From: Apis mellifera
Lineage: Eukaryota > Arthropoda > Insecta > Hymenoptera > Apidae
Direction: 5' to 3'
Length of the DNA stretch: 64,000 nucleotides
Assembly (NCBI RefSeq): GCF_003254395.2
Contig: NC_037648.1
Span: forward strand, 4,815,868 to 4,879,867
Under the pieces are notes generated by a model. It was given only the letters and a program-made list of their open reading frames with translations. It searched no databases and was not told the origin of the DNA. Made by a program: the position numbers and the translations under genes. How positions within the stretch are numbered: the stretch's first letter is position 1; each line of letters starts with the position of its first letter. This document shows, one piece after another, positions 40,696-53,212 of the stretch.

Positions 40696-40859
40696 GTCAC
40701 GAAAATAATGAATTATAAAAAATGAGAATAAAGATATAAAAATAAAATTATGAAAGAAATTAGAAAAAAATTCTAGTATCCATAGAAATGAGAAATTCGA
40801 TTTATTAATTTTTATTAATGTCTGTAGTCCAGTTTGCTTATAAAATTGACCAAAATAAT

Positions 40860-41080
40860 GAATTATAGAAAGTTTAAACTGGACCACAGAAGGAATTCTT
40901 GACTTGTTTCTCGAAGACTATTATTGATAAAATATATTCGATATTTTTAAATTTAGAATATTTCGAAAATTTTCTAACGAGATAAAATTTATAATAAAGA
41001 ATTTTGAAGAATAAAGTTTAAAAAGCGATGTAAGTCACCGAAGAGATGATTACGCGTCGAAATCTAAAGCTAACAAATAA
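40860..41080 (-). repeat. hairpin module A, decayed copy
   Basis: AAAAGCGATGTAAGTCACCG at 41021 then GATTACGCGTCGAAATC match the right strand of module A. The left strand is hardly recognisable (CTGGACCACAGAAGG near 40879). Confidence 0.5.
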
Positions 41081-41574
41081 AAAATACATAAAAAAAAATT
41101 ATATAGAAATTAGAAAATCTGAAACCTAAAATAAAAATTAATTATATAACTTAATGAACACGCAATAAATTTTTATAACAATTTTTTACATTTTTCGGTA
41201 TGTAATATATCACATATAAAATTTTTATTAATTATAAGAAATATATAATAAAATTAAAGATTAAGTTTCACGTCGTCCATTGTCGTCCCACATTGTCCAA
41301 TGATAATAGCTTAATACTAACTTAATTTATATCTTAAAATCTTAAATCTATAATTTACAATATATAACATTTTTATATCCCTATCAAGAATACTCTCATC
41401 TAACTTAAAGCGAATAAAAGAAAAATTTAAAATTATTTATACTAAATTATTTATAATAAATAAAATTTCAATAAAAAAAAAGAGAAGTCAAAATGTTCAA
41501 AAAGCAACTAAGTAGGGTCAAATAAATAATAAATATTAAAAAAAGAACTTAAGATCGATAAAAAATCAACTTTT

Positions 41575-41880
41575 TCTGTCGCTCTCATATCACGACTTAT
41601 ATCAATGGACTTACGAAAATCAATGGACAGATGATACTTACCAGTCGTGACCAAGGGTTATGACAATGGCTAATAATTGAACGTCTTATGTCCCAACGAT
41701 ACAGAAAGGAGCAAGACATAAATCCCTGACCACTGGAGCCGGATTACAAAGACAACATTTGACCACGAAGCCAAACTTTGCTCGAATACAATCGATCAGA
41801 ACGCGGACCCTTAACTGGTCACTAGAAGTAGAGCACTGGTCTAATGACTCCTGCCATCGTTGCATGACATGAGATTGACT
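41575..41880 (-). repeat. module B, copy 2
   Basis: Landmarks are TCATATCACGACTTATATCA at 41586, GACAGATGATACTTACCAG at 41628, CCGGATTACAAAGACAAC at 41741, and CGATCAGAACGCGGACCC at 41791, all in the same order as at 43005-43320. Confidence 0.7.
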
Positions 41881-42210
41881 TGCAATAAGTGACGAAAGAG
41901 AAGAAAAAAATATAAAATAACCAAAAGTATAAATTGAGAAAGAAAGTGAAAAACGATTCGAATAATAAGAATAAAAATTCGAAATAAAAAATAATGAAAA
42001 AGAAAAGAATATAAAAGAGGTGGAAGAGAATTAAAAAATTTTATTTTTCGCTTTAAATTATGGAGAATATCTTGATACGGAGAACGCACTTATTACAATA
42101 AACTTAATCTAATTTATATAATACATAAACTTATAATTAATATCTGCAGTCCAGTTTAATTAATTAAAAATTAAAAGTCAATATAATTAAATGAATTATA
42201 CAAAATTTAC

Positions 42211-42400
42211 ACTGGATTGCAGATGTGCGTAGTTGATCGCTTTCCACAGACTATCATTGATGAAATATATTTGATATTTTTAAAATTAAAATATTTTCAA
42301 AACATTAATGAAATAAATTTTGTAATATATGCTTTTGGAAAGCGATGTCAATTACCGGGTCTCACCCACGAAGAGGTGACTACGCATCGAGAACCATTTA
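42211..42400 (-). repeat. hairpin module A, well-preserved copy
   Basis: TGCGTAGT at 42226-42233 pairs with ACTACGCA at 42379-42386. ATCGCTTTCC at 42236 pairs with GGAAAGCGAT at 42337. GGGTCTCAC and TCGAGAACC lie in the right strand. A chance 65-codon frame crosses it but is not shared with other copies. Confidence 0.75.
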
Positions 42401-43004
42401 AACCTAACAAATAAAAAAAAAAACGTTAAAAATTAATGATTAAATTGAACAAAATAATTGAACAAAAATAAGAAATACACAAACAAAATATCATATAAAA
42501 ATTAAAAAATCTGAAACATAAAATAAAAATTGATTATATATTAACTTAATGGACACGCAATAAATTTTTACAGAAATTTTTCGATATAATATCACGTATA
42601 AAATTTGCATTAATTAGAAGAAATATATAATAAAATTAAAGATTAATTCCGATATCATCCATTGTCGTCTATTGTTGTTCCAGGTCTTCCGTCGTCGTAC
42701 ATCCTACGTATTTCAAGATATTAAATTATCTTAAATTAACTTAATAACATCTTAATACTAAGACCATAATATATAACATTTCTATTAACATAGCATCCGT
42801 ATAAAAAATCTAACTTAAAGCGGAAAAAGAAAAATTAAAAGTATCATTACTATTAATTAAAATTACAATATAAAGGGCATTTAAAATACAAATGTTGAAA
42901 AACCAATTAAATGCGATTCAAAAAAATAATAAGCATTAAAGAAATACGTAAGGTCCCATGATCGATGAAAAAGAAGGAGAAACTTAAAAAATTAATCTTC
43001 TCTG

Positions 43005-43325
43005 TCGTTCTCGTGTCACGACTTACATCAATGGACTTACGAAAATCGCTGGACGGATGATACTCATCAGTGACCAATCGAAGGTCATAGCGGCCTAATA
43101 GTCTTATGACCCAACGACACAGGAAGAAACAAGAGACAAATCCTTGATCGCCTTGAGTCGGATTACAAAGACAACGTTCGACCACGAAACTTAATTCTGA
43201 TCGAATACTTGAGAGTATCAATCGTTCAGAGCGCGGGCTCTCGACTGGTCACTGGATGTAGAGCATCAGCCCAGCTATTCCTGCAACTGTTGCGTGATTT
43301 GTGATCGATAATGACTTGAAATATA
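43005..43325 (-). repeat. module B, copy 3
   Basis: The most GC-rich B copy. It includes AGCGGCCTAATAGTC at 43089, GAGTCGGATTACAAAGACAA at 43155 and the small palindrome AGAGCGCGGGCTCT at 43229. A 104-codon open frame on the minus strand (43221-42907) covers part of it but does not stay open in the other copies, so it is not called a gene. Confidence 0.7.
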
Positions 43326-43594
43326 CGACGAAAGAACAAGAAAGCGGAACTATAAGGATAAATTGAGGAAGAAAGTAAAAAAAGAATTGATCGAATCATA
43401 AGAATAGAAAATTAAAATTAACATAATGAAAACGAAAAAAAGGGAGTAAAAAATTGAGAATTTTGTATTTCGTTTTAAATTAAGGAATACTTTTGATATG
43501 CATAGCTTATAATAAACTTATCTAATTAATATAACTTAATTATTAATACTCGCAGTTTATTTAATTAATTGAAATAATTAAAAAAAATTTGGAT

Positions 43595-43785
43595 TGGATT
43601 GCAAGTGTGCGTAGTTCTTAGCTTGCCATTGCTTTTCGAAAAATTTTAATAAAATATATATTGCAATTCTAAATTTCGAAAAAATTTCGAAATTTTTAAC
43701 AATTTTAAATAGGAAAAATGAAAAGCAATGCCAATTACCAGGTCTCACCTACGAGGAGGTCACTACGCATCGAGACCCATATAAC
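43595..43785 (-). repeat. hairpin module A, reference copy
   Basis: Read on the plus strand: TGCGTAGT (43608-43615), AGCTTG, CCATTGCTTTT (43626-43636), an AT-rich spacer of about 85 bp, AAAAGCAATG (43721-43730), CCAATTACCA, GGTCTC (43741-43746), ACTACGCA (43762-43769) and GAGACC (43772-43777). TGCGTAGT pairs with ACTACGCA, CATTGCTTTT with AAAAGCAATG, and GGTCTC with GAGACC as an alternative inner stem. It may be a structured RNA segment, a recombination-related sequence, or simply an old repeat; function is unknown. Confidence 0.75.
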
Positions 43786-43789
43786 AATA

Positions 43790-44560
43790 ATAAAGTATAA
43801 ACTTAAATAAATAAATAAATGTATGAAATGAATAAATAAATGAAAAAAAATCAAGAAACAAATGTTTAAATAAATAAGCAAATAATTATTATATTAATAA
43901 CATTATAAATGTCAATAAAGGATAGAATAAATTAAAAATTAATTTGATTGAAAAAATAAATTTAATTAAATTAAATTAAAACTTAAAGCAAATTAAAACT
44001 GAAAAATTAAAGTAAAAGTTTAAAGTAAAAATAAATTAAAAAAATTAAAAAATCAAAACTTAAAAATTAAAAGTGAAGTTGTAACGTTAAGTTAAAAAAT
44101 AAAAATTAAATTAAAATAAAAGTTAAAAGTTAAAGCAAATTAAAAATGAAAAATTAAAGTAAAAGTTTAAATAAAAGTAAATTAAAGAAATTAAAAATTG
44201 AATAAAATTAAAATTTAGAATTAAAAGTAAATTAAAAAATAATTAAAATGTAAATATATTAAATTAATGTAAATTAATTATTTAAATAAAATGTAAATTA
44301 ATGAATAATTCGATAAATAAATGTATAAATAAATAAAGCAATAAGAAAATATTAATATTAATAAACAAAATGAATGAGCAATATATAAAATATATTAAAT
44401 GTTAATTTAGAATAAATTATATAAAAGTAAAAATTTAAAATAAAAATAAATTAAATAAAAATAAAAATGATTAAAAAATCAAAATTTAAAAATTAAAAGT
44501 TAAATTATATTGTATTTAAAAATTTTTGAAGATATTAAAATTTAACTAAAGTGTACTAGT
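43790..44560. repeat. degenerate AAATTAAA-rich tract
   Basis: Low-complexity sequence built from words such as AAAATTAAAAATTAAAGT with poor periodicity. It is the reverse-strand counterpart of the ATTT-rich tract at 24860-25210, and like that one it borders a module A. Confidence 0.65.
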
Positions 44561-46074
44561 TTCGATCTATCTATTACGAAGATTCGATAATAAATGATCG
44601 ATAATAATTTCTTCGCACGATTTTGTTGAGTGCAGTGAAAAGGAGCGCCGAGTGTCACAAAGCCTGGCGAACATATACGATATTTGCTGAACGTATCAAA
44701 ATCAATTTTCTTAATATAATAGTCAATAATTTATTAATTTTTAATTTTTTTATTGTTGATTTATGGATTTTATAATTCATTACAATAATATATGTAACAA
44801 TTAACATATATCTTTTTAAAATTAAAGTTTATTTTGCTATTTTACGATATTACTTTTCGACATATATCTATATGAAAATATTTTAAATACCATTTTTATG
44901 TAAAGAACTTTAGATTTTTATTTTTAATTTATATATGCAATAACCGTATTTTAAAATAATAAAAATTTAATACATGATTAAATTTAAGATATATATAATT
45001 TTTGCAAGTGAAAAATAATTTTTATATTTATATTCATATTTACATTAAATTTTTATATAATTTACAGAATACTTATATTCAAATTATATTAAATTTAATA
45101 TTACTAATAATTAGTAACATTTATATTTATTTCGAAATATTATATAAATGTTATAATATTTTATATAAATAAATTAATAATTTTAATAATTTTATATAAC
45201 AATATAATTTTAAATTTATAATATATTAATTTATAATTAATATTATATGATTAAGTGTATAAAATTTATTTTGTATTTTTTTCATAGTTTATAATTTTGG
45301 TTTAGTTATTATATTTATATATTTAAAAATTATAATATATTTTATTTAAAAATCATTTGTATCAAAAGAAAATCTCTTACTAACGTAAAATATATGATAC
45401 GATTCAACGATAATAATATGAAAATGATTCTTCTGCCTCTTTAATTCTGCTTCTTTATTCTAAGATTATTTTCTTTAGTTCTAAGATTATTTTCTAATCA
45501 ATATTTATTAATGGTAAATTATAATAAATAAATAAATTTTTTAAATTTGACTTCGATTCGAGAAATAGTAAATTCTTTCATGTTAAAAGTATAATTTTTA
45601 AGAATATAAGATATTTTAAGAATATAAATAGAAAAATAATTTAACTGTTATATATTATAATATTGAATAAAATCTAAAACAATTAAAAATTAAGTTGAAT
45701 AAAAAAAGTATAATTAAATGTTAAAAGTAAAAGTAAATTAGAAGAATAAAAAAATGAAGATTTAATAAATTATATAAAACTAATATTATTCACAATATAT
45801 ATATACATATATAAATAATGAAGCAATAAACAAGATGTAAGTAATTATAATCATATTAATTAAAAAATAAAATCAATAAATACTATATAATTTATATCAT
45901 TAATATGTGGAATATTAAATATTTATTTTAATTAAATTTTATAAGAATAAATAATTAAAAATTTTTCATTATAAGAAATTAGGTAAAATATTATAGTTTC
46001 AACTTATGAATTATTAAATATATACTTATGAATTTATTAAGAAATGACTTCTTTTTGATTTATCTTATTGAATC
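44561..46074. other. spacer of the inverted duplication
   Basis: AT-rich, with a small GC-richer patch at 44620-44700 (AGGAGCGCCGAGTGTCACAA at 44641). On the minus strand this patch weakly resembles the X repeat (GTGACA..C.GGC then CTCC). No gene is supported. Confidence 0.4.
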
Positions 46075-49000
46075 GTTTTCTAATTTCTTTCATAATTTTA
46101 TTTTTATGTCATTATTCTCATTTTTTATAATTCATTATTTTCGTGACTTTTTTCGTCATGAATCGTTATGAAAAGATTACAAGAGTTCATTAGATTGATG
46201 CTCTGATGCTCTTCATGGTCAGTCGAAGGTCCGTGCTCTGATCGATTGATATTTTTGGATATTTGATCAGAGGTAAGTTCTATATGTTGAATGTCGTCTT
46301 CGGTAATTCGACTTCAGTGGTATTAGAATGATTTTTAGTTTCTTCCTGTGAGTTGTTAGGACTATGTCTTGGTAATTCGGCTTCGGTGATCCTGAAATGA
46401 TTTCTAATTCCTTCTCGTTGTCCTTGTGGACACTATACATTCAATTACTAGACTTGTCGCAATTCTCTGCTGATCAACATATTTATCATTTGTTTGGTGA
46501 CTTTTGTAAATCGACTATTATTATAGAATTTAGATTTTCTTAATTTCTTTTTTTTTTCTTATATTATTTTTTTATTATGCCAATAACTTTTTTTCGTTTG
46601 AAGTAAAACGTGATTATCTTTATCTAATATCAATAGGATGCATGAATCTTTGGTTTAGTATTATTATTACATCTAAATTAAGATAGATTTAGTTTCATCG
46701 TTGGATATCGTGGGATAAATTATTGTAAAAAAATATTTAAAAAATGCTATAAAGATCATTGTCAAATATCATTGTATAATAATTCAAATAATTATTTCAT
46801 TTTATGTTTTCATAATTAATATTTCTTTTATATTTCAGATTTATTTAACTTTTATATATTTATTTATAATTTATTTAACTCTTGTCATTAATTCATTTTA
46901 TATATTTTATATTTTTCTAATTTGTTAATGTTAATCGTTAATTTTTATTTTTTTTTTTTGTTTTAGATGGGTCTCGATGCGTAGTCATCCCCTCGTTTGT
47001 GAGATCTCGTAATTGGTATCGATTTTTGTATTAGATTAATTTTTGAAAATTTTCCATTGAAAATTTTCCAAAGATTATTCTTTAAAAAACGATACCAAGC
47101 TAAGAACTACGCAGTGCCTGCAATTAATGCCTCAATTTAAATTATTACATTCTTTTTGGATATTTTGGTCTAAATTGAGAGGTACTATTTTATTAAACTT
47201 TCGCGGAAGATTCTTATGTTTCTTTTTATGCCATTGAAACAAATAGTTCTTGTTAGGCCGCTGTCGCTTTAATTCATTAATAAGTATCATTTGTCTGGCG
47301 ATTTAGAAAGGGTTTGTTTTTTTTTCATTTTTTCTTTTGCACTTCTTTTTTTTCTTCTTCTTCTTTAGAAGTATATTTTTTTTATAATAATTTGATCGAT
47401 TAATCAAGTTTTAATTTGTTTTATTTTACTTTAAATATTAATTTTAATATTTTAGATTTCAATGCGTAATCATTTCTGTGTTAGTGAGACCTGGTAATTG
47501 GCATCACTTTCCAAAATTTTGTTTTTCAAAATTATTGCTTGTAAAAAGTATACGTAAAAATGTTTTACTTAAAAGATTCAGTAATTTTGGTTAAAATATT
47601 TCATTAATAATTTTCTTTGGAGATTTAGAAGTTTGTTTTACCAAGCTATAATTTTATCATATATATTTGTTTTACATTTGATTTTGATTTTTATTTGTAC
47701 AAATTGTAGTTCAAATGTGGGAAATTGAAAGAACAAACATACTGAATAATATGTACATAGCACGACGATTTCTAGCTGACAATTTTCACCAACTTAGGTA
47801 ATAATATCTTATTTCATTTCCTAAGAATAAGAATAGAAGTTAGAATAAATTTCTTTATCAAAATAAATATAGAATAAATTAATTGTAATAAATTTTATTT
47901 CATCAAATTATTTCAATATATATATTTATATATATATATATATCTTATTATTAATATTTTTTTCTTTTTCGTTATGTTATGCACTATATTATAAATAAAT
48001 TTTTCAAAATAATTAATTTTTATTTAATTAATTTATTGTTTCTTTATTATTCATCTATATTTTCGAATGAAATTTGCTTTTTTAGTTTAATATATTTGGT
48101 AAATTTTATATATTTTATCTATTTATTTATCTATTTATTTAGTTTAGTTTTTCTTTTTCATTTTTATATGATACAAATTTAGAAGAAGAAATTTTTTAAA
48201 ATGAAATGCACTTAAATTTTTTCTTTTATGTTTAATTTTTTCTTATTTTTAGTTACATTTTATCATGATTTTTCTTTTGTATCATCGTTATTCGAAATTT
48301 AATTTTAATTTTTTTAATTTCTTAAATTACTTATAATATTATTATTAAATTTTTTATAATATTATTTTGAATTAATTTTTTTATTAAATTAATTTTAATT
48401 CTTTATTTTTATTATATTCTTTATCAATTTTTATCAATTTGTCAAATTTCATAGGAATTTTCAACAAAATTACAATATATAATGTTTAAATTTTTCGCGC
48501 GATTTAATATAAAGAATCTTAACATATGATTCAGTCAATCAGAAAGTTGCAACGGCGCAATAACGAGATAAAGCAATGCGCATTTATTGCGCATGGTACT
48601 AATTTATCATCGAAATTCGTGGAGACGGGGCATGTATTACCGATATAAGTGCGTAATTTTGTGCAAATTTATCGATATTGCATTGTAATTTATTAAGTAT
48701 CAATAGCCTACTTAGTTATTACATGTTTATATAATCGCGTATAAAGTAACATTCCAGAATGTTTGTATCATAAACATTTGAATGAGAATTTCCTTTCAAA
48801 TATTGTTTTGTTTCGGTATTACTTGAATGTACATTTATTTTACGATTTTGATTTTCATTTGTACAGATTATATTCGATTATAATTTAACAAATGATAATC
48901 AATCTAGTTACGAACATGGAAATCTAGTAATGTATCTAGTGTGACAGAGATAGGCATATTTAGAATAGTTTGAAATATTCCATTTCTAAATTTACATCTA

Positions 49001-49182
49001 TAAGTTTGTGTGTGTTATATTTTTGTTTTGCTTGGAATGCTGGCATAACGTATAGTTTTTACGATAATCTTTATTAGGAAATTGGAGATTCGTATTGGTG
49101 CATGCTAGGCTTTTGTTGATTTTGTTGAAGTTTCTTTACGCAACAGATACGTAACTATTTCTTACATAAAATTTACTTCAAG
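46075..49182 (-). repeat. inverted duplication, right arm
   Basis: Reverse complement of 37438-40769. It carries mirror copies of module B (46155-46490, 47240-47300), module A (46962-47122 and 47450-47660) and the CGCGCGA box (48481). A local difference is TGCGCATTTATTGCGCATGG near 48577, which has no equal in the left arm. The outer end is near AAATAGTTACGTATCTGTTG read in complement (about 49145-49165). Confidence 0.92.
46962..47122 (+). repeat. hairpin module A, mirror copy
   Basis: GGGTCTCGATGCGTAGTCAT at 46969, then TGTGAGATCTCGTAATTGG, and the distal strand CGATACCAAGCTAAGAACTA near 47090 followed by CGCAGTGCC. It is identical or nearly so to 39722-39884 reversed. Confidence 0.75.
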
Positions 49183-51000
49183 AATTAAGTTTTTTATATT
49201 TAATCAATAAGATGAAAGATAAAAATCAATAAGGTAAATAAAAAATATGGGAAAAGAAATTAGTTATTTATTGTAATCTTATTATCTATATTATTGCTTC
49301 TTTTGTATAGTGTATTTCAGATTCATCATTCAACATTGCAACAACATAACAATGAAAAGATATTATATAATTTTATATTTATATTTAGATTTCTGGTAGG
49401 TAGTTTGAAGAAATGATTGAATTTTTATATATTAAAATTTATGATTTTTTGATGAAAATATACTAAATTTGAAATATTTTCAGAATATTTTATATTGGGA
49501 TTAAAAAATTATATATTTTAAGATGCTAAAAGATGGAAGATTTTTTAAAATGTATTTATAATTTAATGCATGTATATAATTATTGTGTGTATAATTTATG
49601 CTAATTAAATGAATAAGTTAATGTAACGTAGATAAATGTCAAATAAGTGGATGAAATAGTGGAATATATTTTATAATATATTTGTAATGTTATACAATAT
49701 TTATTTTGCTTATTTGATTTATGTATGTATTTTATTTCTTAGTATAAATAATTTTTCAATTTCATGACAATGCAAATATAAAATTTTCTGTATATTTATG
49801 CGGAGGATCACCTGGGAAATCATTATTATTTAATACAATATATAATCATATCATTATGTAGCTAATAGTAACGATATAATTATATATTTTATAAGAAATA
49901 ATATGAATTGTTTATTCGTTATTTTATATTTTTCTAGATAGAAAGTTAATAAGGTGATGGATATCAATTCTCATTTCAATCTCTAAAATATAACTCCAGC
50001 TTTATCTCATGGTTTTTGAGTGATTTAATTTTGTGTACGTATTTAGATTATGTCATGCTAGATGGTTTTTGATGTATTTTGAAGTCGATATTTCAGAACA
50101 TGCCATAAAATCCAATAAGATGTCATATCTATGCCATTTTTAAGAACATTAATTATTCATCACACTATAATAATGATGAAATATATATCAAAATTCGAGA
50201 AAAAATATACTTTAAATATTTATAAATAGAACACGTATTTTTTAAATACGAAATTTAAATTATACACGAAATCGAATATGTTATTTTAGGATAGGGATGT
50301 AAAACTGATGTAACTTTTCCTCAATCGGTAATCGCTTGGTAGGCAAAGTCGAGCAAAGGCAAAGTGAGTGAATTGTGAGTGAGTCGTTTATTGATCAATG
50401 ATTATTATCTTCAAAATTATAGTGATTTAAAATTAATCTTAATTATGATGGTTAATCAGATTTTAAAATAAATATATTCATTTCTAGAAAAATATCGTTT
50501 ATAATGATCTTACTGAAAAATATAATTAATTAATTTTAAAAAATCGTTTTACCAAAATAAAAAAAGTATTAAAATAGTAATAATAATTTTATAAAAATGA
50601 TTATTATTTTTCAAACGATTAATATAATATTACCAAGGAATATGTTGAATGATAATAATAAAAGAGGCTTTCGTTTATTAATAGGAAATAATGTTTATTA
50701 TACAGTACACATATCTATTAACTTCATTTATTTTATTTCTATTATAAATTTTATATTAATAATTATATTATGCTTTGCCGTGCGACGAATGCTTTGATCA
50801 TTATGCGCTTAATCTATAACAATCTCCGTAAAAAGTATAAAAACTTTTGCTTTTTTTATTTTATTCATTTATTTATTTTCGATTCTTTCCCATTCTGTAA
50901 TCCACATTTTCTTTTATCAATTCTTCATTCTTCCCCCTAAAACATAGATCACCGTGAGTTTATACCAAAGTATTCAAAATATGTTGCGTTAAAAACGGTA
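49183..51000. other. intergenic stretch, no gene seen
   Basis: AT-rich, with a slightly GC-richer patch at 50290-50400 (CAAAGTCGAGCAAAGGCAAA). One 66-codon open frame at 50597-50797 has biased hydrophobic composition from AT richness and no recognisable motif. Confidence 0.45.
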
Positions 51001-52620
51001 TAATCGTACTACAAGTACTAGTACTGTCAAAGTTAAAGTAATTGGTGGATTATTCATTTTTTTCTTTGTTCACTTCTGGCAGTTACCCCATTTCTCTCGA
51101 AATGATGCATCGCCGCCTTCGCGCCATTTGTGATCCCGTTATTAATTTTGTCAAAATTTTCTTTCTCTCGAAATATTTCACGCTAGGATTAGTATCCGTC
51201 ATCAATTATTTTTATAATATATGTAATAATATAAATGCCGTTAATATAGCTATAATAATTACCGTTTCTTTAATGATAAATTATCTGAATGATACATTTT
51301 CTCTTCTAATAGCTATGTTTTTTACAGCTAATTATATATTTATATCTAAGTCTATATGCGAGCTTCAAGTAGGATAAAGTACGTCGTACTTTTCGGTTCG
51401 GCATAGTTTCTTTCTTTCTTTTTTATTTTTTATAATTTAACGTAAAAAAGAAACGAAAGAATTTAACCAACAAACAAGAAAAGAATTATATTCAACAAAT
51501 ACAGAAACGCGAGTAAATGCGAACGTCGAAAAACCTTGGTTTGTTTAATCGATTCGTGACACTGTTATTTCATGGCGATTGATTATTCTTATTTCTTTTT
51601 CTGTTTCTATCGAATGCTGCATCGATCGCATCGATCGACGAATCGACTCACTGACCGAAGAAATTTGAAGAGCGTTCTTCCTATGAAGATGAAAATTCGT
51701 GACTCGCGGCAAAAATAAAAACTTTTGCAAATGAAAAAGCGTTATGTTCAAATTTTGCATGCTGAGAAACGAAAGAAAAAAGAACTTTTATCAACGACAC
51801 ACAAAATTATTTCATCCACGATCCTCGAGAAACGTTCCCTCAAAGTGCGGTAAAAAATTCTTTCTCTTTCATTCTTTCTTTTCATGTTTTTCGCTCATTT
51901 CCCCATACACTCTCTCTCTTTCTACTTCTGCACACGTCATCGTGTTTAATCTTAAATATATAAATGTACGATATTAATATATATCACCCAGATTTTTGTA
52001 CCGGTATGTGTTTATGAAATTTCATTATTTCTTATTTTTTGTTTTTTTTTTAATATTATTATTTATTCTCGCTTGCTTGAATGTATGTATTTAACTTTCT
52101 AAGAATTAAATATAATTATTTTTTTTATTTTATATAATTGTATTAATTTTTTTCTTATTATAATAATAATAATGATAATAATAATCATCATCATCATCAT
52201 TCCACAATAATCATAATAATCGATAATCATAATAATAGCAATAATAATGTTAACCATCATCATTGTCGTGATCATAATCGCAATGATGCCGTTATTTTGT
52301 TATATCGATATACATTATATATTTATATTAAAAAAAGTTTCTTACGAAAATAATCCAAACTGGCGTATCTTTCAATCACATTGTTCTCTCGATTTCGTGT
52401 TCTCCATCATCCCTTACTTATCAACCGCCGCTCCTCTTTCTTCCTCACCATCCTCATAATTCACTTACTTCCCGCCCTACTTCTCATTATTTTCTTCTTC
52501 ATTCTTTCGTACATTTCCATATATTTTTATACTAACAATTCTATTTTATTTTCGCCGGTAGAAAAAACCGAACTGCGATGAATTCTGAAGGCGGGATGCA
52601 ATAATATATCGGAATTCGAA
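51001..52620. other. more complex unique sequence, no recognised gene
   Basis: Less AT-rich, with pyrimidine-rich runs (CTCTCTCTCTTTCTAC at 51908) and several open frames of 65-111 codons in both directions. The longest (51042-51377, plus) begins GTGG-like context and has hydrophobic segments but no motif. The region could be the untranslated or promoter part of a nearby gene. Nothing decides this from sequence alone. Confidence 0.3.
52160..52262. repeat. ATA/ATC trinucleotide repeat tract
   Basis: TAATAATAATAATGATAATA at 52160 changes into ATCATCATCATCATCATT and back to AATAATAGC-type words. It is a compound, imperfect microsatellite. Confidence 0.8.
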
Positions 52621-53178
52621 ATAACTCTATTTTACACCGACTTTACACACTTCTCTTACAATGAAATAATTAACATTGAGTAACACCACGATCGATTAAT
52701 TATATAGTACAGTTTTTAAAAGAACGTTCGAAATAACGACAATATGAAATCTGATATGGATTGAAGCTATATGTAACATTTATTTTTATTTATGTTCTAA
52801 ATTTCTATTGTATCAAGATTTGTGAATTTTATAATATAAATCTGTAAAAATGTTGAAGAACAAATAGTTAAATTATTTACACTTTCACACTTGTAAATTA
52901 AACAAACAAAGAAAACTAAAGAAAACTAAAACACTTCACTAAACTCTTATTAAAATATTTATTGTTGCAAACCACTGATTTTTTTTTTTCTATCTCTTTT
53001 TACTGACAAATTTTCAACTTTCATATAGATTATAATCATTAAGGTTACGTAAAATTGTTTCGTATTATTCATACCAATCATTTGAAATTATGCATTAAAT
53101 TTATTTATATTTTTATAAATTGTATTTTAAATATATATTAATATATGTGTGTGTTTATATATCCATACATACATACAC

Positions 53179-53212
<34 letters not shown>

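Larger units (their letters stand above)
37438..40769 (+). repeat. inverted duplication, left arm
   Basis: Reverse complement of 46075-49182. The inner part (about 38350-40769) is almost identical to its partner, for example an identical chance open frame at 38661-38864 and 47979-48182, and one mismatch in 40 bases near 40620. The outer part (37438-38340) is clearly more diverged, with indels. The inner boundary is near GAAAGAAATTAGAAAA at 40751. Confidence 0.92.
39186..43785 (-). repeat. degenerate tandem array of A+B units
   Basis: Module A right edges fall near 39400, 39880, 41070, 42395 and 43780, and module B copies lie between them. From 39.8 kb the spacing is about 1.2, 1.3 and 1.4 kb. 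Units are strongly diverged outside the module cores and are joined by AT-rich filler that also aligns (for example the AAATCTGAAA(C/T)(A/C)TAAAATAAA stretch near 41130 and 42515). The first part lies within the left arm of the inverted duplication. Confidence 0.7.

Noticed and set aside
42907..43221. 104-codon minus-strand open frame over module B copy 3
   Set aside because: The other B copies do not keep the frame open, so conservation is at the nucleotide level only.
38661..48182. The same 67-codon open frame at 38661-38864 (minus) and 47979-48182 (plus)
   Set aside because: The frames are identical only because they lie in near-identical inverted arms. Composition is AT-driven (Phe, Ile, Leu, Tyr) and no motif is present.
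51042..51377. 111-codon open frame on the plus strand
   Set aside because: Hydrophobic composition expected from AT-rich sequence; no motif, no splice context that could be argued, and no second supporting exon.
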